Part shown: one piece after another, positions 1 through 10,740 of the stretch
How positions within the stretch are numbered: position 1 is the stretch's first letter
Layout: each line of letters opens with the position of its first letter
NCBI GenBank assembly: GCA_013400115.1
Contig: VXBP01000413.1
Location: 252,894 to 316,893, forward strand
DNA: 64,000 nt
Source of the DNA: Rhinopomastus cyanomelas
Taxonomy: Eukaryota > Chordata > Aves > Bucerotiformes > Rhinopomastidae
Direction: 5' to 3'
Notes under the pieces: generated by a model
The model's database searches: none
Told to the model about the DNA's origin: nothing
What the model saw: the letters and a program-made list of their open reading frames with translations, nothing else
Made by a program: the position numbers and the translations under genes

Positions 1-505
1 TCACCCTCATCAGGAAGAAGTTCCTTCTCATATTAATGTGGAACCTCCTATGTTCCAACTTACACCCACTGCACTTCATCCTATCACTAGATGACACTGA
101 GAAGAGCCTGGCTCCATCCTCCTGACACCCACCCCTCACATATTTAGAGACATTAATGAGGTCACCCCTCAGTCTCCTCTTCTCCAAGCTAAACAGAGCC
201 AGCTCCCTCAGCCTCTGCTCATGAGGGAGGTGCTCTACTTCCTTCATCATCCTCATTCCCCTATGCTGGACTCCCTCCAGCAGCTCTACATCCCTCTTGA
301 ACTGAAATGGCCAGAACTGGACACAATACTCCAGATGTGGTCTCACCAGGGCAGAGTAGAGGAGGAGAAGAACCTCTCTGGATCTACTAACCACCCCCTT
401 TCTGATCCACCCCAGGATGCTGTTGGCCCTCTTGGCCACGAGAGCACATTGCTGGCTCATGGTCATCCTCCTGTCCACCTGAAAGATCAAATCCCTTTCT
501 CTTTT
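1..505 (-). repeat. CR1 LINE fragment (3' end cut by window edge)
   Basis: Contains the reverse complement of CR1 ORF2 end motifs (GLFSLEKRRLRGDLI, ALVRPHLEYC-type). Diverged, with frame breaks. Confidence 0.92.
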
Positions 506-796
506 GAAAGGGGATCTCACACCAGATCTCAGAACACTCCAGGAAGCTCTACAGGTTCTACAGAAAATGGCACCTGGATATTGACCTCTCAGGCAAGTTC
601 TATGGCATCTCCTTGCACTCTGCTGTCTGCTTTTGAGGGCTGGTTTCTTTGTGGGTAGAGACAGAGTTAAAGTCACATCAGAGTTTCTGTTGATTAGTGT
701 AAGATCACATTTATTGGAGTGTCCCTACAGATCAGTGGTCACATAAGACCTGGCAATGCCTGTGTGTGCTTAGAGCAGTGAACACTCCTCTAACAT

Positions 797-1110
797 GTTA
801 CAGAATCATCACAGAACCACAGACTGGGTTGGGCTGGAAGACCTACAGAGCTCACCCAGTGCCAGCCCCCTGCCACGGGCAGCGACACCTCTCACTGGAC
901 CAGGTTGCCCAGAGTCCCATCCAACCTGGCCTTGAACACTTCCAGGGATGGAGCAGCCACAAACTCCCTGGCCAACCTGTTCCAGTGCCTCAGCACCCAC
1001 ACTGTGAAGAATTTCCTTCTCACATCTAATCTAAATCTCTCCTTTTCTAGCTTAAAGCCATTTCTCCTCATTCTATCACTAGGGAATGTCAGGGTCTTAC
1101 TGGGCTTCCC
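797..1110 (-). repeat. CR1 LINE fragment
   Basis: Starts with a 'cagaatcatcacagaacc' tail and shows the 'cttccagggatggagcagcc' core of a CR1 subfamily differing from the copy at 1-505. Confidence 0.85.
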
Positions 1111-1186
1111 CAGCTTGTTCTGCTCCACCACACCACCCAAAGACCTGAGAAGAGCCAAGAAAGACTTCTGTCACCCCAAAGGCTTC

Positions 1187-1202
1187 AGGGTTAGGGTTAG
1201 GA
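1187..1202 (+). repeat. Short telomere-like repeat (GGGTTA)
   Basis: Two tandem TTAGGG-type units (cagggttagggttagg). Too short to be more than chance or a vestige. Confidence 0.5.
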
Positions 1203-1229
1203 CATGGAATTGCAGCAGCTCACACTTAC

Positions 1230-1391
1230 TCGGGGCTTCAGCGGGTACCAGTTGAGTTTCCTGTTGCTCCAGTCCCAACTGGCCAAGTCTACTTCAATCT
1301 CTCCCAAGAAACTGTTCCGTCCCAGGGGGTCATTGTGCCAAACAGAGAGATTTAATTTTTGGATCAGCAATACCATCTTCTCTATTTTATA
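1230..1391 (-). CDS. SYTL1: SYTL1 coding exon: second half of C2A domain
   Basis: On the minus strand a pyrimidine-rich acceptor (ttcttcctctag) precedes 54 in-frame codons, which end at CGA before gtaagtgtga. The exon opens with YKIEK and contains QKLNLSVWH, RNSFLGE and WDW, then closes with WYPLKPR, all hallmarks of the distal C2A strands of Slp proteins. Phase is 0 on both sides and matches the exon at 2386-2488. In the third Ca2+-binding loop, the positions that are Asp in synaptotagmin-1 read His-Asn-Asp and, further on, Asn. At least two of the usual acidic ligands are therefore missing, which suggests weak or absent Ca2+ dependence. This is the last SYTL1 exon visible; the C2B exons must lie beyond base 1. 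Confidence 0.9.
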
Positions 1392-1737
1392 CTAGAGGAA
1401 GAAAGAAGAGTCAGTTTGTTCCGTTTTTGTCTTTCTCTCTCTTTCACTACTGCAAATAAACTTCTCAACAGCTTGAAGGAGCTCTGAGACACTCAAATCC
1501 CCTCCGCACATGCACTAATAGACCAATCCCACTCGGAACATCTCGGGGTTTGTCCTGTAGACCAGTGCTACCCTGGCAAGGCTTTTCTGCTGAGCACAGC
1601 AAAATCTATTCATCACAGGGCAAACCCAACTTCTGAAGGCTTCTTGACACAAGCCTGGGCAACGTTAAATAACCTTCTAGGCTTTGAGGAATACCACCAC
1701 ATCACGAAGACCTGCGTCTCTAAATTCACAGAGCCAG

Positions 1738-2130
1738 TCAGGTTGGAACGGGATCCTTGGGATCACTGAGTCCACTATCAATCCTAGTCTAAGAAGTTCC
1801 CCCCTAAACCAGATCCCTCAACACCACATCTAAACAATCCTTAAACACATCCAGGGATGATGACTCAGCCCCGTCCCTGGGCAGCCAGTTCCAGGGCCTG
1901 ACTACTCTTTCTGTAAAAAAATTGTTCCTTCTGTCCAGCCTGACCCCCCTCTGATGCAGCTTGAGGCCCTTCCCTCCTGTTCTATCACTGATGATCTATG
2001 AGATGGGACCAGCACTCACCTCTCTACAACATCCCTCCAGGTTAGTTGTAGAGAGCGATGAGTGACTTCATTGAGACCTTCCTCAAACTAAACAGCCCCA
2101 GGTCCTTCAATCGCTCCTCATAGGATTGAT
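1738..2130 (-). repeat. CR1 LINE fragment, old
   Basis: Shows 'catccagggatgatgactca' and 'tgtagagagcgatgag' CR1 motifs; heavily diverged. Confidence 0.75.
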
Positions 2131-2385
2131 TCTCAGGGAAGGAATGAAGAACCCCCCCTTTCTCTGGCTGTAAGTGCATCTCTAATCCCAACATCACAGT
2201 GAGGGTTTGACAGAGATGCCTTGGGTGCCACCCAAGAGAAACCTTTAACACCTCTGCCCTCACAAACCCAAGGGAAGTTCTTTGCAGGGTTGGTGGAGGC
2301 AGGAGAAGCAGCCTGGCCCAGCAGCACTATCCTTCCAGACCTGGTCTCTACAAGACAGATTTTCAGGGTGAGTAATTTTTCTTAC

Positions 2386-2488
2386 TCGTAACACCTCATT
2401 GTAAATGGGATTCACTGTCCTCTTCTTCACTGAAGTCTTCCTCTTACCCATTCTAGCCTTGTCAGGAAGCAGGTAAGTTTTAACGTAC
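2386..2488 (-). CDS. SYTL1: SYTL1 coding exon: central C2A domain
   Basis: The acceptor is tttctttcctag and the donor is CGA|gtaaga. The 103 bases carry one base that completes the Pro of the SDP motif plus 34 codons. The motif YVKTYLLPDK, a Lys/Arg-rich stretch (MGKRKTSVKKR) and NPIYNEVLR are diagnostic of the Slp C2A domain. The basic cluster is the strand-4 polybasic patch that in C2 domains contacts phosphoinositides. Entry phase 2 and exit phase 0 fit both neighbours exactly. Confidence 0.92.
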
Positions 2489-3230
2489 CTAGGAAAGAAA
2501 ACAAATCCCAGCTGGATGCTGCCCCGAGCTCTGATGACGCTCTTGGACATGGAAACAACAGGCACAGAGCTGAGTCCTTCAGAGCAATGATAAGGGACCT
2601 GCTAGGATTTTAACTTGGCTTGCATGTGAAGATATGACCCTCACTGGAGGTGGCTGGGTGCCACCAAATTCAGATCAGGCAGCCTGGGAAGCCCATAAGA
2701 CCATCCATCCATCTTTTGAAATGCCTGTAACTGCAGCGTCTGTGAGCATTCAAAATCAGGGTGGAATCAGAAAAGAGAATGAGGTGGAAAGCTTTCAAAC
2801 TCTCCATCAGGGTTCAAATCCAAGCTCCTTCTCATCATCTTTCAAACCAGAGCTCTCTAACCTTTATACAGCTGCCACTGTGCCCCTAAGAGCACTTCTT
2901 TATGGACTTTCTTTCCATACAGACATGTGTCTGCACCACCAGAGTTACTACCAGTGTGTTCACCACCAAGAGATCGAGGTTCACATGGCTGCAGAGAACA
3001 TGTGCCAGTGCAAACAGGAACTGTCATAGTGATCAAAGCTTTCTCTGTCTGTTCAAATCTAAGTCTGTCAAGACTTTACTGACACCGGTGACCCTAGAAC
3101 CATCAGCTAGGTCAGTCCCAGCAGCAAGCATGTACCAGAAGTGTGCAGGAAGGAAGAGACAGCATAAAGCATCCTCCAGACCACAAAATCCAGCAGCACA
3201 GAAGTCACAAGGGACCTGTGTGTCACTCAC

Positions 3231-3400
3231 GGGTCAGATCTGCCTTTCTTCTCATCCACAACAGCCAAGTCCTTGCACTGGGACACATGGACCTGGAACT
3301 CCCGGTTCTTCTCATCATAGTCTAGAGCAAACTCCACGGTACCTTGGGCATCCACACTGCCAAAGTCGCCGCTGTAGACACTGAGCACGCTGCCGCTCAC
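3231..3400 (-). CDS. SYTL1: SYTL1 coding exon: start of C2A domain
   Basis: The exon lies between ccctgccggcag and CC|gtgagtgac on the minus strand, 170 bases, entering in phase 0 and leaving in phase 2. It starts VSGSVLSVYSGDFG, a motif shared with human SYTL2 just before C2A. It continues through the first C2 strands (VEFALDY, FQVHVSQCKDLA) to GRSDP, the first Ca2+-binding loop. The Asp of LAVVD and that of SDP are retained. Human SYTL1 has lost most of the SVYSGDFG stretch, so this copy keeps the ancestral form. Confidence 0.92.
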
Positions 3401-3614
3401 CTGCCGGCAGGGAAAGCAAGGTCAGGGTCTCTGGCTTGACTTCTGCACAAGGGAGACAACCTGAAAAGAGCATTCCCAGAGAAGTTCTCCACCATTTCTG
3501 TCCCAGTGCACCGTCATGTCCTTGACCGCAAAATTAAGGGTTGGGAAAGTGAAGAAGGGTCTCATGAGTTTCTCCTTCTGTGTTGTTCCTGACATCACTG
3601 TAGGGAGACTTACA

Positions 3615-4010
3615 GACTGTTATGAGGAGAGGCTGAGGGAGCTGGGTCTCTTGAGCTTGGAGAAGAGGAGACTGAGGGGTGACCTCATTAATGTCTCTAA
3701 ATATGTGAAGGGTGGGTGTCAGGAGGTTGGAGTCAGGCTCTTCTCAGTGGCATCTAGTGATAGGACAAGGGGCAATGGAACATAGGAGGTTCCACATAAA
3801 CCTGAGAAGGATCTTCTTCCCAGTGAGGGTGACAGAGCACTGGAACAGGCTACCCAGGGTGGTTGTGGAGTCTCCTTCTCTGGAGATGTTTAAAACCCAC
3901 CTGGATGTGTTCCTGTGCAACTTGGTCTAGGTGATCCTGCTGTGGTGGGGGGATTGGACTAGATGATCTTTTGAAGTCGCTTCCAGTCCCTAATGTTCTG
4001 TGATTCTGTC
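3615..4010 (+). repeat. CR1 LINE fragment
   Basis: Runs from the 'gaggagaggctgagggagct' motif to the 3' tail at 4010. One frameshift splits the ORF2 end. Confidence 0.92.
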
Positions 4011-4730
4011 ATACTGGACTAGACAAGCAGGAGCAGTCATCACTGCCTGGTTGCTCGTTCACAGTGTGCTGTGTATCGTGTGTGAAGAGCAGGAATAACT
4101 CCTGTCCTGAAGAGCCCCTGTCCTGCCAGACCAGCCTGAGTGCATCTACTTGCCACAAAGGCACAGGGAAATTAGGGTTCTACAGGTCCCTTGTTTTTCC
4201 AGAACAATCTGCCTTTGCCCACACACCTCAGGCTCCTTTTTTCAAGGCTTTGGCTTCCATTGGTGCAAAGTGATGAAGGAAACAAACCTCATCTCCAGAA
4301 AGATGAGAGGATTTGTGATTGCACCTATCCCTCACGATTCCTGGCAAGACAACATGACAGCTAAAGCTGCTTAGAATGAAAATAATTAACCCTCTGGGCA
4401 CTTTTTTGTGGCAGAGGCATGAACATCTATCATAAAACTTCCCAGCAATTGACTCAGTTCTTCTCTGTCTCTCCTGACTTCCTTTGGTCTGAATTTCATC
4501 CTATTATAACCCAGAGGAACTTGCTGAACATCTTCTCATAGACCTTGAAGCTGCATTAACCATCCCAGGAGGATACTCACCCCAAAAAAAAAAAACAAAT
4601 GAGATTTTCAGGAGCAACTTATGTGACTTGGACACAACAGGCTCATTTATCACTCCCAGGCACTCCAGATCAGGAGGACACATGTGCCCCAAAGTTCAAG
4701 GTACTTTTAAAATACATTTATCTACATCGA

Positions 4731-5304
4731 TAGGGGGGTGGTTAGCAGATCAAGAGAGGTTCTTCTCCCCCTCTGCTCTGCCCTGGTGAGACCACACCTG
4801 GAGTACTGTGTCTAGTTCTGGGCCCCTCAGTTCAAGAGGGATGTGGGGCTGCTGGAGGGAGTCCAGCGTAGGGCAACGAAGATGATAAAGGAGGTGGAGC
4901 ACATCCCTTACGAGGAGAGGCTGAGGGAGCTGGGTCTCTTTAGCTTGGAGAAGAGGAGACTGAGGGGTGACCTCATTAATGTCTATAAATATGTGAGGGG
5001 TGGGTGTCGGGAGGATGGAGCCAGGCTCTTCTCAGTGGCATCTAGCGATAAGATGAGGGGCAATGGGTGTGAGCTGGAACAGAGGAGGTTCCACATCAAT
5101 ATGAGAAGGAACTTCTTCCCGGTGAGGTTGACGGAGCACTGGACCAGGCTGCCCAGGGAGGTTGTGGAGTCTCCTTCACTGGAGATGTTTAGGACCTGCC
5201 TGGATGTTCCTGTGTGACTTGGTCTGGGTGATCCTGCTGTGGCAGGGGAGATTGGACTGGATGATCTTTCGAGGTCATTGATTGATTCTATAGATGATTC
5301 TATG
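4731..5304 (+). repeat. CR1 LINE fragment
   Basis: The ORF2 C-terminal part is open for 124 codons (4843-5217), followed by a normal 3' tail. It meets the next copy tail to tail. Confidence 0.93.
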
Positions 5305-5520
5305 ACAGCATCATAGGGTTGGAAGGGACCTCCAGAAGTCATCTGGTCCATCCCCTCTGCAACAAGCTGGGACATCATTCACCAGATCAGATTGCCCAGA
5401 GCCCCATCCAGCCTGACTCTGAATGGTTCCAGGGATGGGGCCTCCACCAACTCTGTAGGCAGCTTGTTCCAGGGATCCCCCACCCTCAGATTCCAGAACA
5501 TTTTCCTCATGTCATGACCT
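5305..5520 (-). repeat. CR1 LINE fragment
   Basis: Starts 'catcatagggttggaaggga'; opposite orientation to the preceding copy and directly adjacent. Confidence 0.88.
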
Positions 5521-6112
5521 CTCCTCACCAGCTTTGCTTCACATATATTCCTCAAACCTCACACACACTCCTCAGAGTTAACTCTAACAGGAACACAGCA
5601 CATCCCAGCACTTCTGAGCAGCACCCCCACCCCAAACCTAAGGAATCTTCTAAAAACGCTCAGCTAACCCCACTCAGCTCTTTTCAGCTCTGCTTAGGAG
5701 CTGAAGCTTTTGCTGCCCAACCCTTAGGTTTTTTGACAAAGTGAAGGATGAGCTTGCAGAGGCCCCCATCTGCAGTCCCAGCTTTTTCAGAGCTGGGCCA
5801 CTAACACGTCACCCCACAGCCAAGAACAGAATGCCCCGTCTTCTGCACTCTGCCCAGGCTGCAGCGCGTCTGCACTTCGGAGCCAGGACTGGGGGCTACT
5901 GCTTCCTGTGAATTTATCAGAGTCTCTGATGCAGGATGGTACCCAGAGACACCCCTCTGATGCGAGCAGCCATCACCGGTTCTTTCCTAACGCACCTCAC
6001 AGAAACAAGCGGGATGGTCCGGAGGCCGCATCCCCTGGAGCAGCCTAAATGCAGCGTCACCGCCTCCAGCTGAGCAGCCCTCTGCAGTGAGACAGCGACA
6101 GCAAATACCTAC

Positions 6113-6210
6113 CGAGGAGACCGATGCCATGTCAGACGAGTGGCTGCCAGTGCTGGGCGTCTTCTTGTGCTTGTGGAACTGGAAGCTGATTTCTGAGGCC
6201 GTGTCCGACT
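6113..6210 (-). CDS. SYTL1: SYTL1 coding exon: Ser/Thr-rich end of linker
   Basis: The exon encodes about 33 residues beginning SDTASEISFQF, then a His/Lys run and STGSHSSDMASVSS, directly before the C2A exon. The donor is TCG|gtaggt, phase 0. Four possible acceptor AGs sit within ten bases, giving exon starts 6217, 6214, 6210 and 6208. Only 6210 takes the phase-1 end of the 9638-9736 exon and keeps the frame open, so that start is chosen. The others would require an unseen exon upstream. The exon is certain as coding sequence; its 5' border is less so. Confidence 0.78.
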
Positions 6211-6548
6211 CTGTCTGCTCAGAAAACAACAAGCGGCACCTTTAAGCTCTGCTGCGCGAACGCCTGGCAGCACCACAGAGCCAGCCTGACAGCTCAGCAG
6301 AGCCGCAGGAAGCAGCCATCAGGTTAGAAGCGTGGAGGGGAGCGCAGGGACTGTCCCCAAGGGCATCCCCTCCGACCAAGGCGTCATTAGCTGCCTCCAT
6401 GCATTGCTGCAACTGCCCGGGCTCCTGGAAAAGCCACAGAATAATGTGGGGTGAGGCAGAGGGAAATGCTAGAAGCCCTCCAGGATGGTAGGGTTGGTCT
6501 AGGTTACCTGGGGCTTTCTTCCTCGTGTATTTATGCCATAACATAACA

Positions 6549-6549
6549 N
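6549..6549. other. Single-N assembly join
   Basis: One undetermined base exactly at the 5' break of the CR1 copy at 6550-6855. Confidence 0.8.
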
Positions 6550-6855
6550 GACAGGCTCTTTTCACTTGCTCCCTGTGATAGGACAAGGAGCAATGGGTGT
6601 AAGTTGCAGCAGAGGAGGTTCTGCCTCAACACAAGGGGGAACTTCTTTACTGTGAGGGTCACAGAGCACTGGAACAGACTCCCCAGGGAGGTCGTGGAGT
6701 CTCCTTCTCTGGGGACTTTCAAGGCCCGCCTGGATGTGTTCCTCTGTGATCTGTGTTAGATAGTTTTGTCCTGCTGCGGCAGGGGGGGTGGACTCGATGA
6801 TCTCTTGGGTCCCTTCCAACCCCTAACATCCTAGGATCCTATGATCCTATGAACT
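6550..6855 (+). repeat. CR1 LINE fragment
   Basis: 3' 300 bases with a 'cctaggatcctatgatccta' variant tail; the 5' break coincides with the N at 6549. Confidence 0.92.
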
Positions 6856-7413
6856 GAGGCATGGGCTAAAGTCCTGGTGGAGTCCAGGAGAAGCATTCCC
6901 ATGTGACCCACTGCCATCCAGGGGATTCTGTGAACACCATTACAGCCATTTCTGGTATCCAACCTACCTCAGACAACAGGAGAGGAGAGGATCTGCTCAG
7001 CTCTTTGACTCTTTCAGGCTCAAGGAACTGGTGGGGTATCAGCTGGGGTTTATTGTACGCTGTAGGTACAAACAAAATGGGCATCAAGACACCTTCGCAG
7101 CATCAGGAAAATATAAGAAGGTCTGAATTTTGCTTAAAAGCATAAGGAAGGAGGGAAAGCTTGTGGGAGGCATCAGAGTGCCACCTACTTGTCCCATCTG
7201 TGTTGTCTGCCATTTAGACTGACCCTCCCCAGGAAAAACACAAACCAGTTAACACCTTAAAGCAATTATCAGTGTTTCCACTGGCTGTGAGGGAGTGAGC
7301 AAGGAAAAGTTCCTCTAGTGGCCAATTTAATCAACTCATTAGCCTAAGGACTTGTATCTTGGCATCACTTTCTTTGTGTGTGTTTAATCTGGGCTAAAAC
7401 CACGCAGACCCAC

Positions 7414-7467
7414 CTCCTGGCCCAAGAAACCAACCACTCTCATGTTCTCCTCTTGCAGCTCATTGAC
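7414..7467 (-). other. Possible 54-bp cassette exon inside SYTL1 intron
   Basis: A strong acceptor (ctgttttttacag) and a donor (GAG|gtgggt) bracket 54 bases. They are open in one frame (VNELQEEN... ending FLGQE), entering and leaving in phase 0. The upstream exon ends in phase 1, so inclusion there would read into a TGA after two codons. It may be a poison exon, a cryptic exon, or nothing. I do not recognise the peptide. Confidence 0.2.
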
Positions 7468-7487
7468 CTGTAAAAAACAGCTGTCAA

Positions 7488-7550
7488 AGGACTGGACTAG
7501 ATGATCTTTCGAGGTCCCTTCCAGTCCCTAATGATTCTATGATTCTATCT
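7488..7550 (+). repeat. CR1 3' tail only
   Basis: About 60 bases of the terminal 'gactagatgatctttcgagg' to 'attctatgattctat'. Confidence 0.9.
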
Positions 7551-7575
7551 ACATTGGATTGTTTGCAGTTATTTG

Positions 7576-7662
7576 ACTTGGTCTGGGTGATCCTGCTGTT
7601 GCAGGGGGATTGGACTAGATGATCTTTCGAGGTCCCTTCCAATCCCTAATGATTCTATGATT
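7576..7662 (+). repeat. CR1 3' tail only
   Basis: A second tail, same orientation, 25 bases after the previous one. Confidence 0.9.
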
Positions 7663-7931
7663 TGTGGTTTCACCATGGCACCCACCTCTCAAATACCCTG
7701 CCAGACAAAGAGGTGGCCAGTAACTGGGGACCTGAGAGGAGCAAGTCAGAAAGCTTCTTATCGACTTAGAAAGGCAGGTACTGCACTGCTTCAGTGTCTA
7801 AACAAACCTTACTTGTTCTCTCTTTATCTTTTCTCAGTAGCTCCCTCCAAGAAGACCATCTCCATCCCAGCAGAACTTATTTTGAGAAGACAGACGTGCA
7901 CAGACATGCTGTGCACATGTGCCCAGCATGT

Positions 7932-8180
7932 CACAGTATCACAGTATTATCAAGGTTGGAAGAGACCTCATAGATCATCAAGTCCAACCTGTCACCACAG
8001 AGCTCAAGGCTAGACCATGGCACCAAGTGCCACGTCCAATCGTGCCTTGAACAGCTCCAGAGTTGGCGACTCCACCACCTCCCTGGGCAGGCCATTCCAG
8101 TGGCCAATGACTCTCTCCGTGAAGAACTTTCTCCTCACCTCAAGCCTAAATTTCCCCTGGCGCAGCTTGAGGCTATGGGG
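7932..8180 (-). repeat. CR1 LINE fragment
   Basis: Starts 'cacagtatcacagtattatc'; a 'gtcaccacagagctc' subfamily distinct from the ATTCTATG-tailed copies. Confidence 0.88.
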
Positions 8181-8471
8181 AGGCTATGTCAGCTATGGGG
8201 AGACATCCTTTGGCAGTTTCCTCTTACAGGAGTTTCCTTTTACGTGATTAATGTTTGTTTGCTGCTTACTGCTCTTATTTCCAAACATGAGTAACTCATC
8301 AAACAACTAGCCCTCCCCACAGCTTGTTGTTCTACTGCAAATGATGTCACTCTGCTGAGGAAGGTTTCCAGGATAAATTTTGTGGCTCTGAATAAGCTTC
8401 AATAAGGGGAGGCTACACCTTCAGTTGTCTTGCGAAGACCACATCACTGAATGGCAGTGCATGGGGGATCT

Positions 8472-8745
8472 TAGAATCATAGGCTTGGGAGGGACCTTCA
8501 GGGCTCATCTAGTCCAACCCCTCTGCAGCAAGCAGGGCCATCACTCACCAGACCAGCTGCCCAGATGCCCATCCAACCTGACCTTGAATGGCTCCAGGGA
8601 TAGGGCCTCCATCACCTCTGTAGGCAGCCTGTTCCAGAGACTCCCCACCCTCAGGTTCAAGAACTTTTTCCTTGTGTCCAACCTCAATTGGCCCTTTTCC
8701 AGCTTAAATCCACAACCCATCCTCCCATCACTCCCTGCCCTTGCA
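8472..8745 (-). repeat. CR1 LINE fragment
   Basis: Starts 'tagaatcataggcttgggag' and shows the 'ggctccagggatagggcctc' core. Confidence 0.88.
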
Positions 8746-9637
8746 AACAGTCTTCCCCAGCATTCAGAGAGGCCCCTTTCACGGACTGGAAGGTCCCTAA
8801 CGTCTTCTGAAGCATCAAGCTATCATGTGCCACACAACATCCGTGCACTTGGCACTGAGGACAGGCTGGGCACAGTCACAAGGTGATGCAGCACGTCTCA
8901 CCCACAGGCTGCCCTGAATGGGACTCTGTTCCCTCCATAACTACAGGGCAGGTTCGGATGGGCTTGACTGCTTCCTCTGAGTGGCTTTCTCATCTCAGTC
9001 CTGGCAGCCTTGGCCTCACCACACTGCTCTTAGGTCAGCTCTTAGCTGTACCCTTGGCAGTGCCCTTGGGGTACTCACTGGCTTTGTGCTGCTGCCTTCT
9101 TACAGGCTCCCTTCCTCAGCTGCAGCTTTCTTGGTGGCATAGATGGGTTTCTTGGCCACGGGCTCCTTCTCCTTAGCTTTTCACAGACAAACTACCACCA
9201 AAACATGTCCCAGCTGGTAGCTGGACAGACTAGCCCAGCAAACAGGGTCTGCCCTGGGTGAGGTAGGAGACCCAGGCTGGGCACTGCAGCCCAGTGAGTG
9301 ACAGGAGCCTGCAGCACGGCTCACACCAGTGCTGGATACGAGGTCTAGCAGCTCTGACTGATCCCCTCTGCAGGCTGCCAGGCAGTTCTCACAGCACTCA
9401 GCAGGGGAAGAGGAGGGACAGACAGAGCCTTATTGCCAACCCTTGCTGGCCAGTAACACACCATCAGCAATTTCCCAGCTCCAAATTGAAATCTAGGCAC
9501 CACAGGATCTCCAGTTTGATGATGAGCTAATATGTCATCTTCCTGGTCTAGCACGTGCACAGAAGCACCAGAGCTGCAGAACTCAGGCATTACCTGTCCC
9601 CTTCAAACCAAAAAGGACAAAGAAAGGTGCTACTCAC

Positions 9638-9736
9638 TCTCCACGGTGGTGTAAATGTTCACCATGCTCTTGGCAAGGTTAACGCTGTTTGCCTGGGCCA
9701 GTGCCTGAGTGGCCAGAGAACGATCCCCATCTTCCT
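9638..9736 (-). CDS. SYTL1: SYTL1 coding exon: linker
   Basis: The acceptor is ttcctgtgttccag and the donor GAGA|gtgagt. The 99 bases enter in phase 1 and leave in phase 1. The open frame reads EEDGDRSLATQALAQANSV and then LAKSMVNIYTTVE. The KSM-NIY piece resembles the short Ser/Met-Ile-Tyr segment found ahead of C2A in other Slp proteins. The alternative frames contain stops. It joins the large exon by completing a Glu codon across the junction. Confidence 0.85.
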
Positions 9737-10740
9737 CTGGAACACAGGAAAAGCCAAGTCAACAGAGTAGACACACAAACACGAAGGGCAGCATGTCCAC
9801 AAGCATGTGTATGTGCCTTGTGTGTCTCCTTTCAAACCATCAGTGCACTTTAATATCTCCCCCTGAGAATAATCCTTCACACTGCAAGGGGAAAGGTAAA
9901 CATCAGTCCAACCCAGTCCCTAAACCAGACTGGCCCGTGCAAAGAGCTGCTGGTGCTGCACAGCCATCTCTTCTCCAGGTACAGGAAGACAGGACATTTG
10001 GGAAGAGCAGCTCAGAAGCTCTCTCCTCCTAGGTCTTTGCTTGGCAGAGAGCAGAGCTGAGGGCTGTCAGAGCCCACTGTGAAATGAGCTGCAATTTTTG
10101 CTCATAGTAAGAGCCCATCGAGCCCTGAGGAAAAGGCTCATAAAGTGGCTGCTGACACCACTGTGGCTGAGAACATGTGCCCTGTTGGCTAGGACTCCTT
10201 GTTCAGCCTTCTCTGGCTGCAGTTTGCTATCCTAAACCACTGGTGCATTCCCCAAGCCCCAAAATGTCCCTGGAGCACTGACGACCAGAGGCCGTATCAG
10301 GGCAGCCTGGCGGCCAATGTATTTCTTAAACACTCTTATGTCTTATGTCTTCTGTTTGTGCCAGACTCAACCCTGCCACCGCAAAGGGTTCCTCTAGCCC
10401 CACATCAGAGCAAAGCAGAGAAAGATCCTGTGACCTGCTGCAGGTGACCCTAAAAAAAGGGAAGGCTGTGGCAAGCTGTGAGGCCAGCAAAGCACGAGGG
10501 CTGCTAGCAGGGAGGAGGACAAGGGTTGGCACTGCCTGCTTCACACCTGCACCACGCCGCACGCGACCGGGCTCCAGCGCCGTTTGCTGAACGCATTCAG
10601 CGCTTGCCAGCCGCACACGCTGCCGCACAGGAGAAACAGAGACAACGGAAGCGCAAAAGGCGGAGGGGCTAGGGCAGACCGCAGGCATAGCCATGGCTCC
10701 CTGGAGGGATGTCACAGAGGGCAGTCACAGCCCTCAGTAC

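Noticed and set aside
1187..1202. Interstitial telomere repeat
   Set aside because: Only two units; too short to mean a chromosomal fusion or subtelomere.
4843..5217. Plus-strand open frame of 124 codons as a gene
   Set aside because: It is the C-terminal end of CR1 ORF2 in a 5'-truncated copy, not a host gene. The same holds for frames at 30942-31226, 16321-16707 and 42838-43366.
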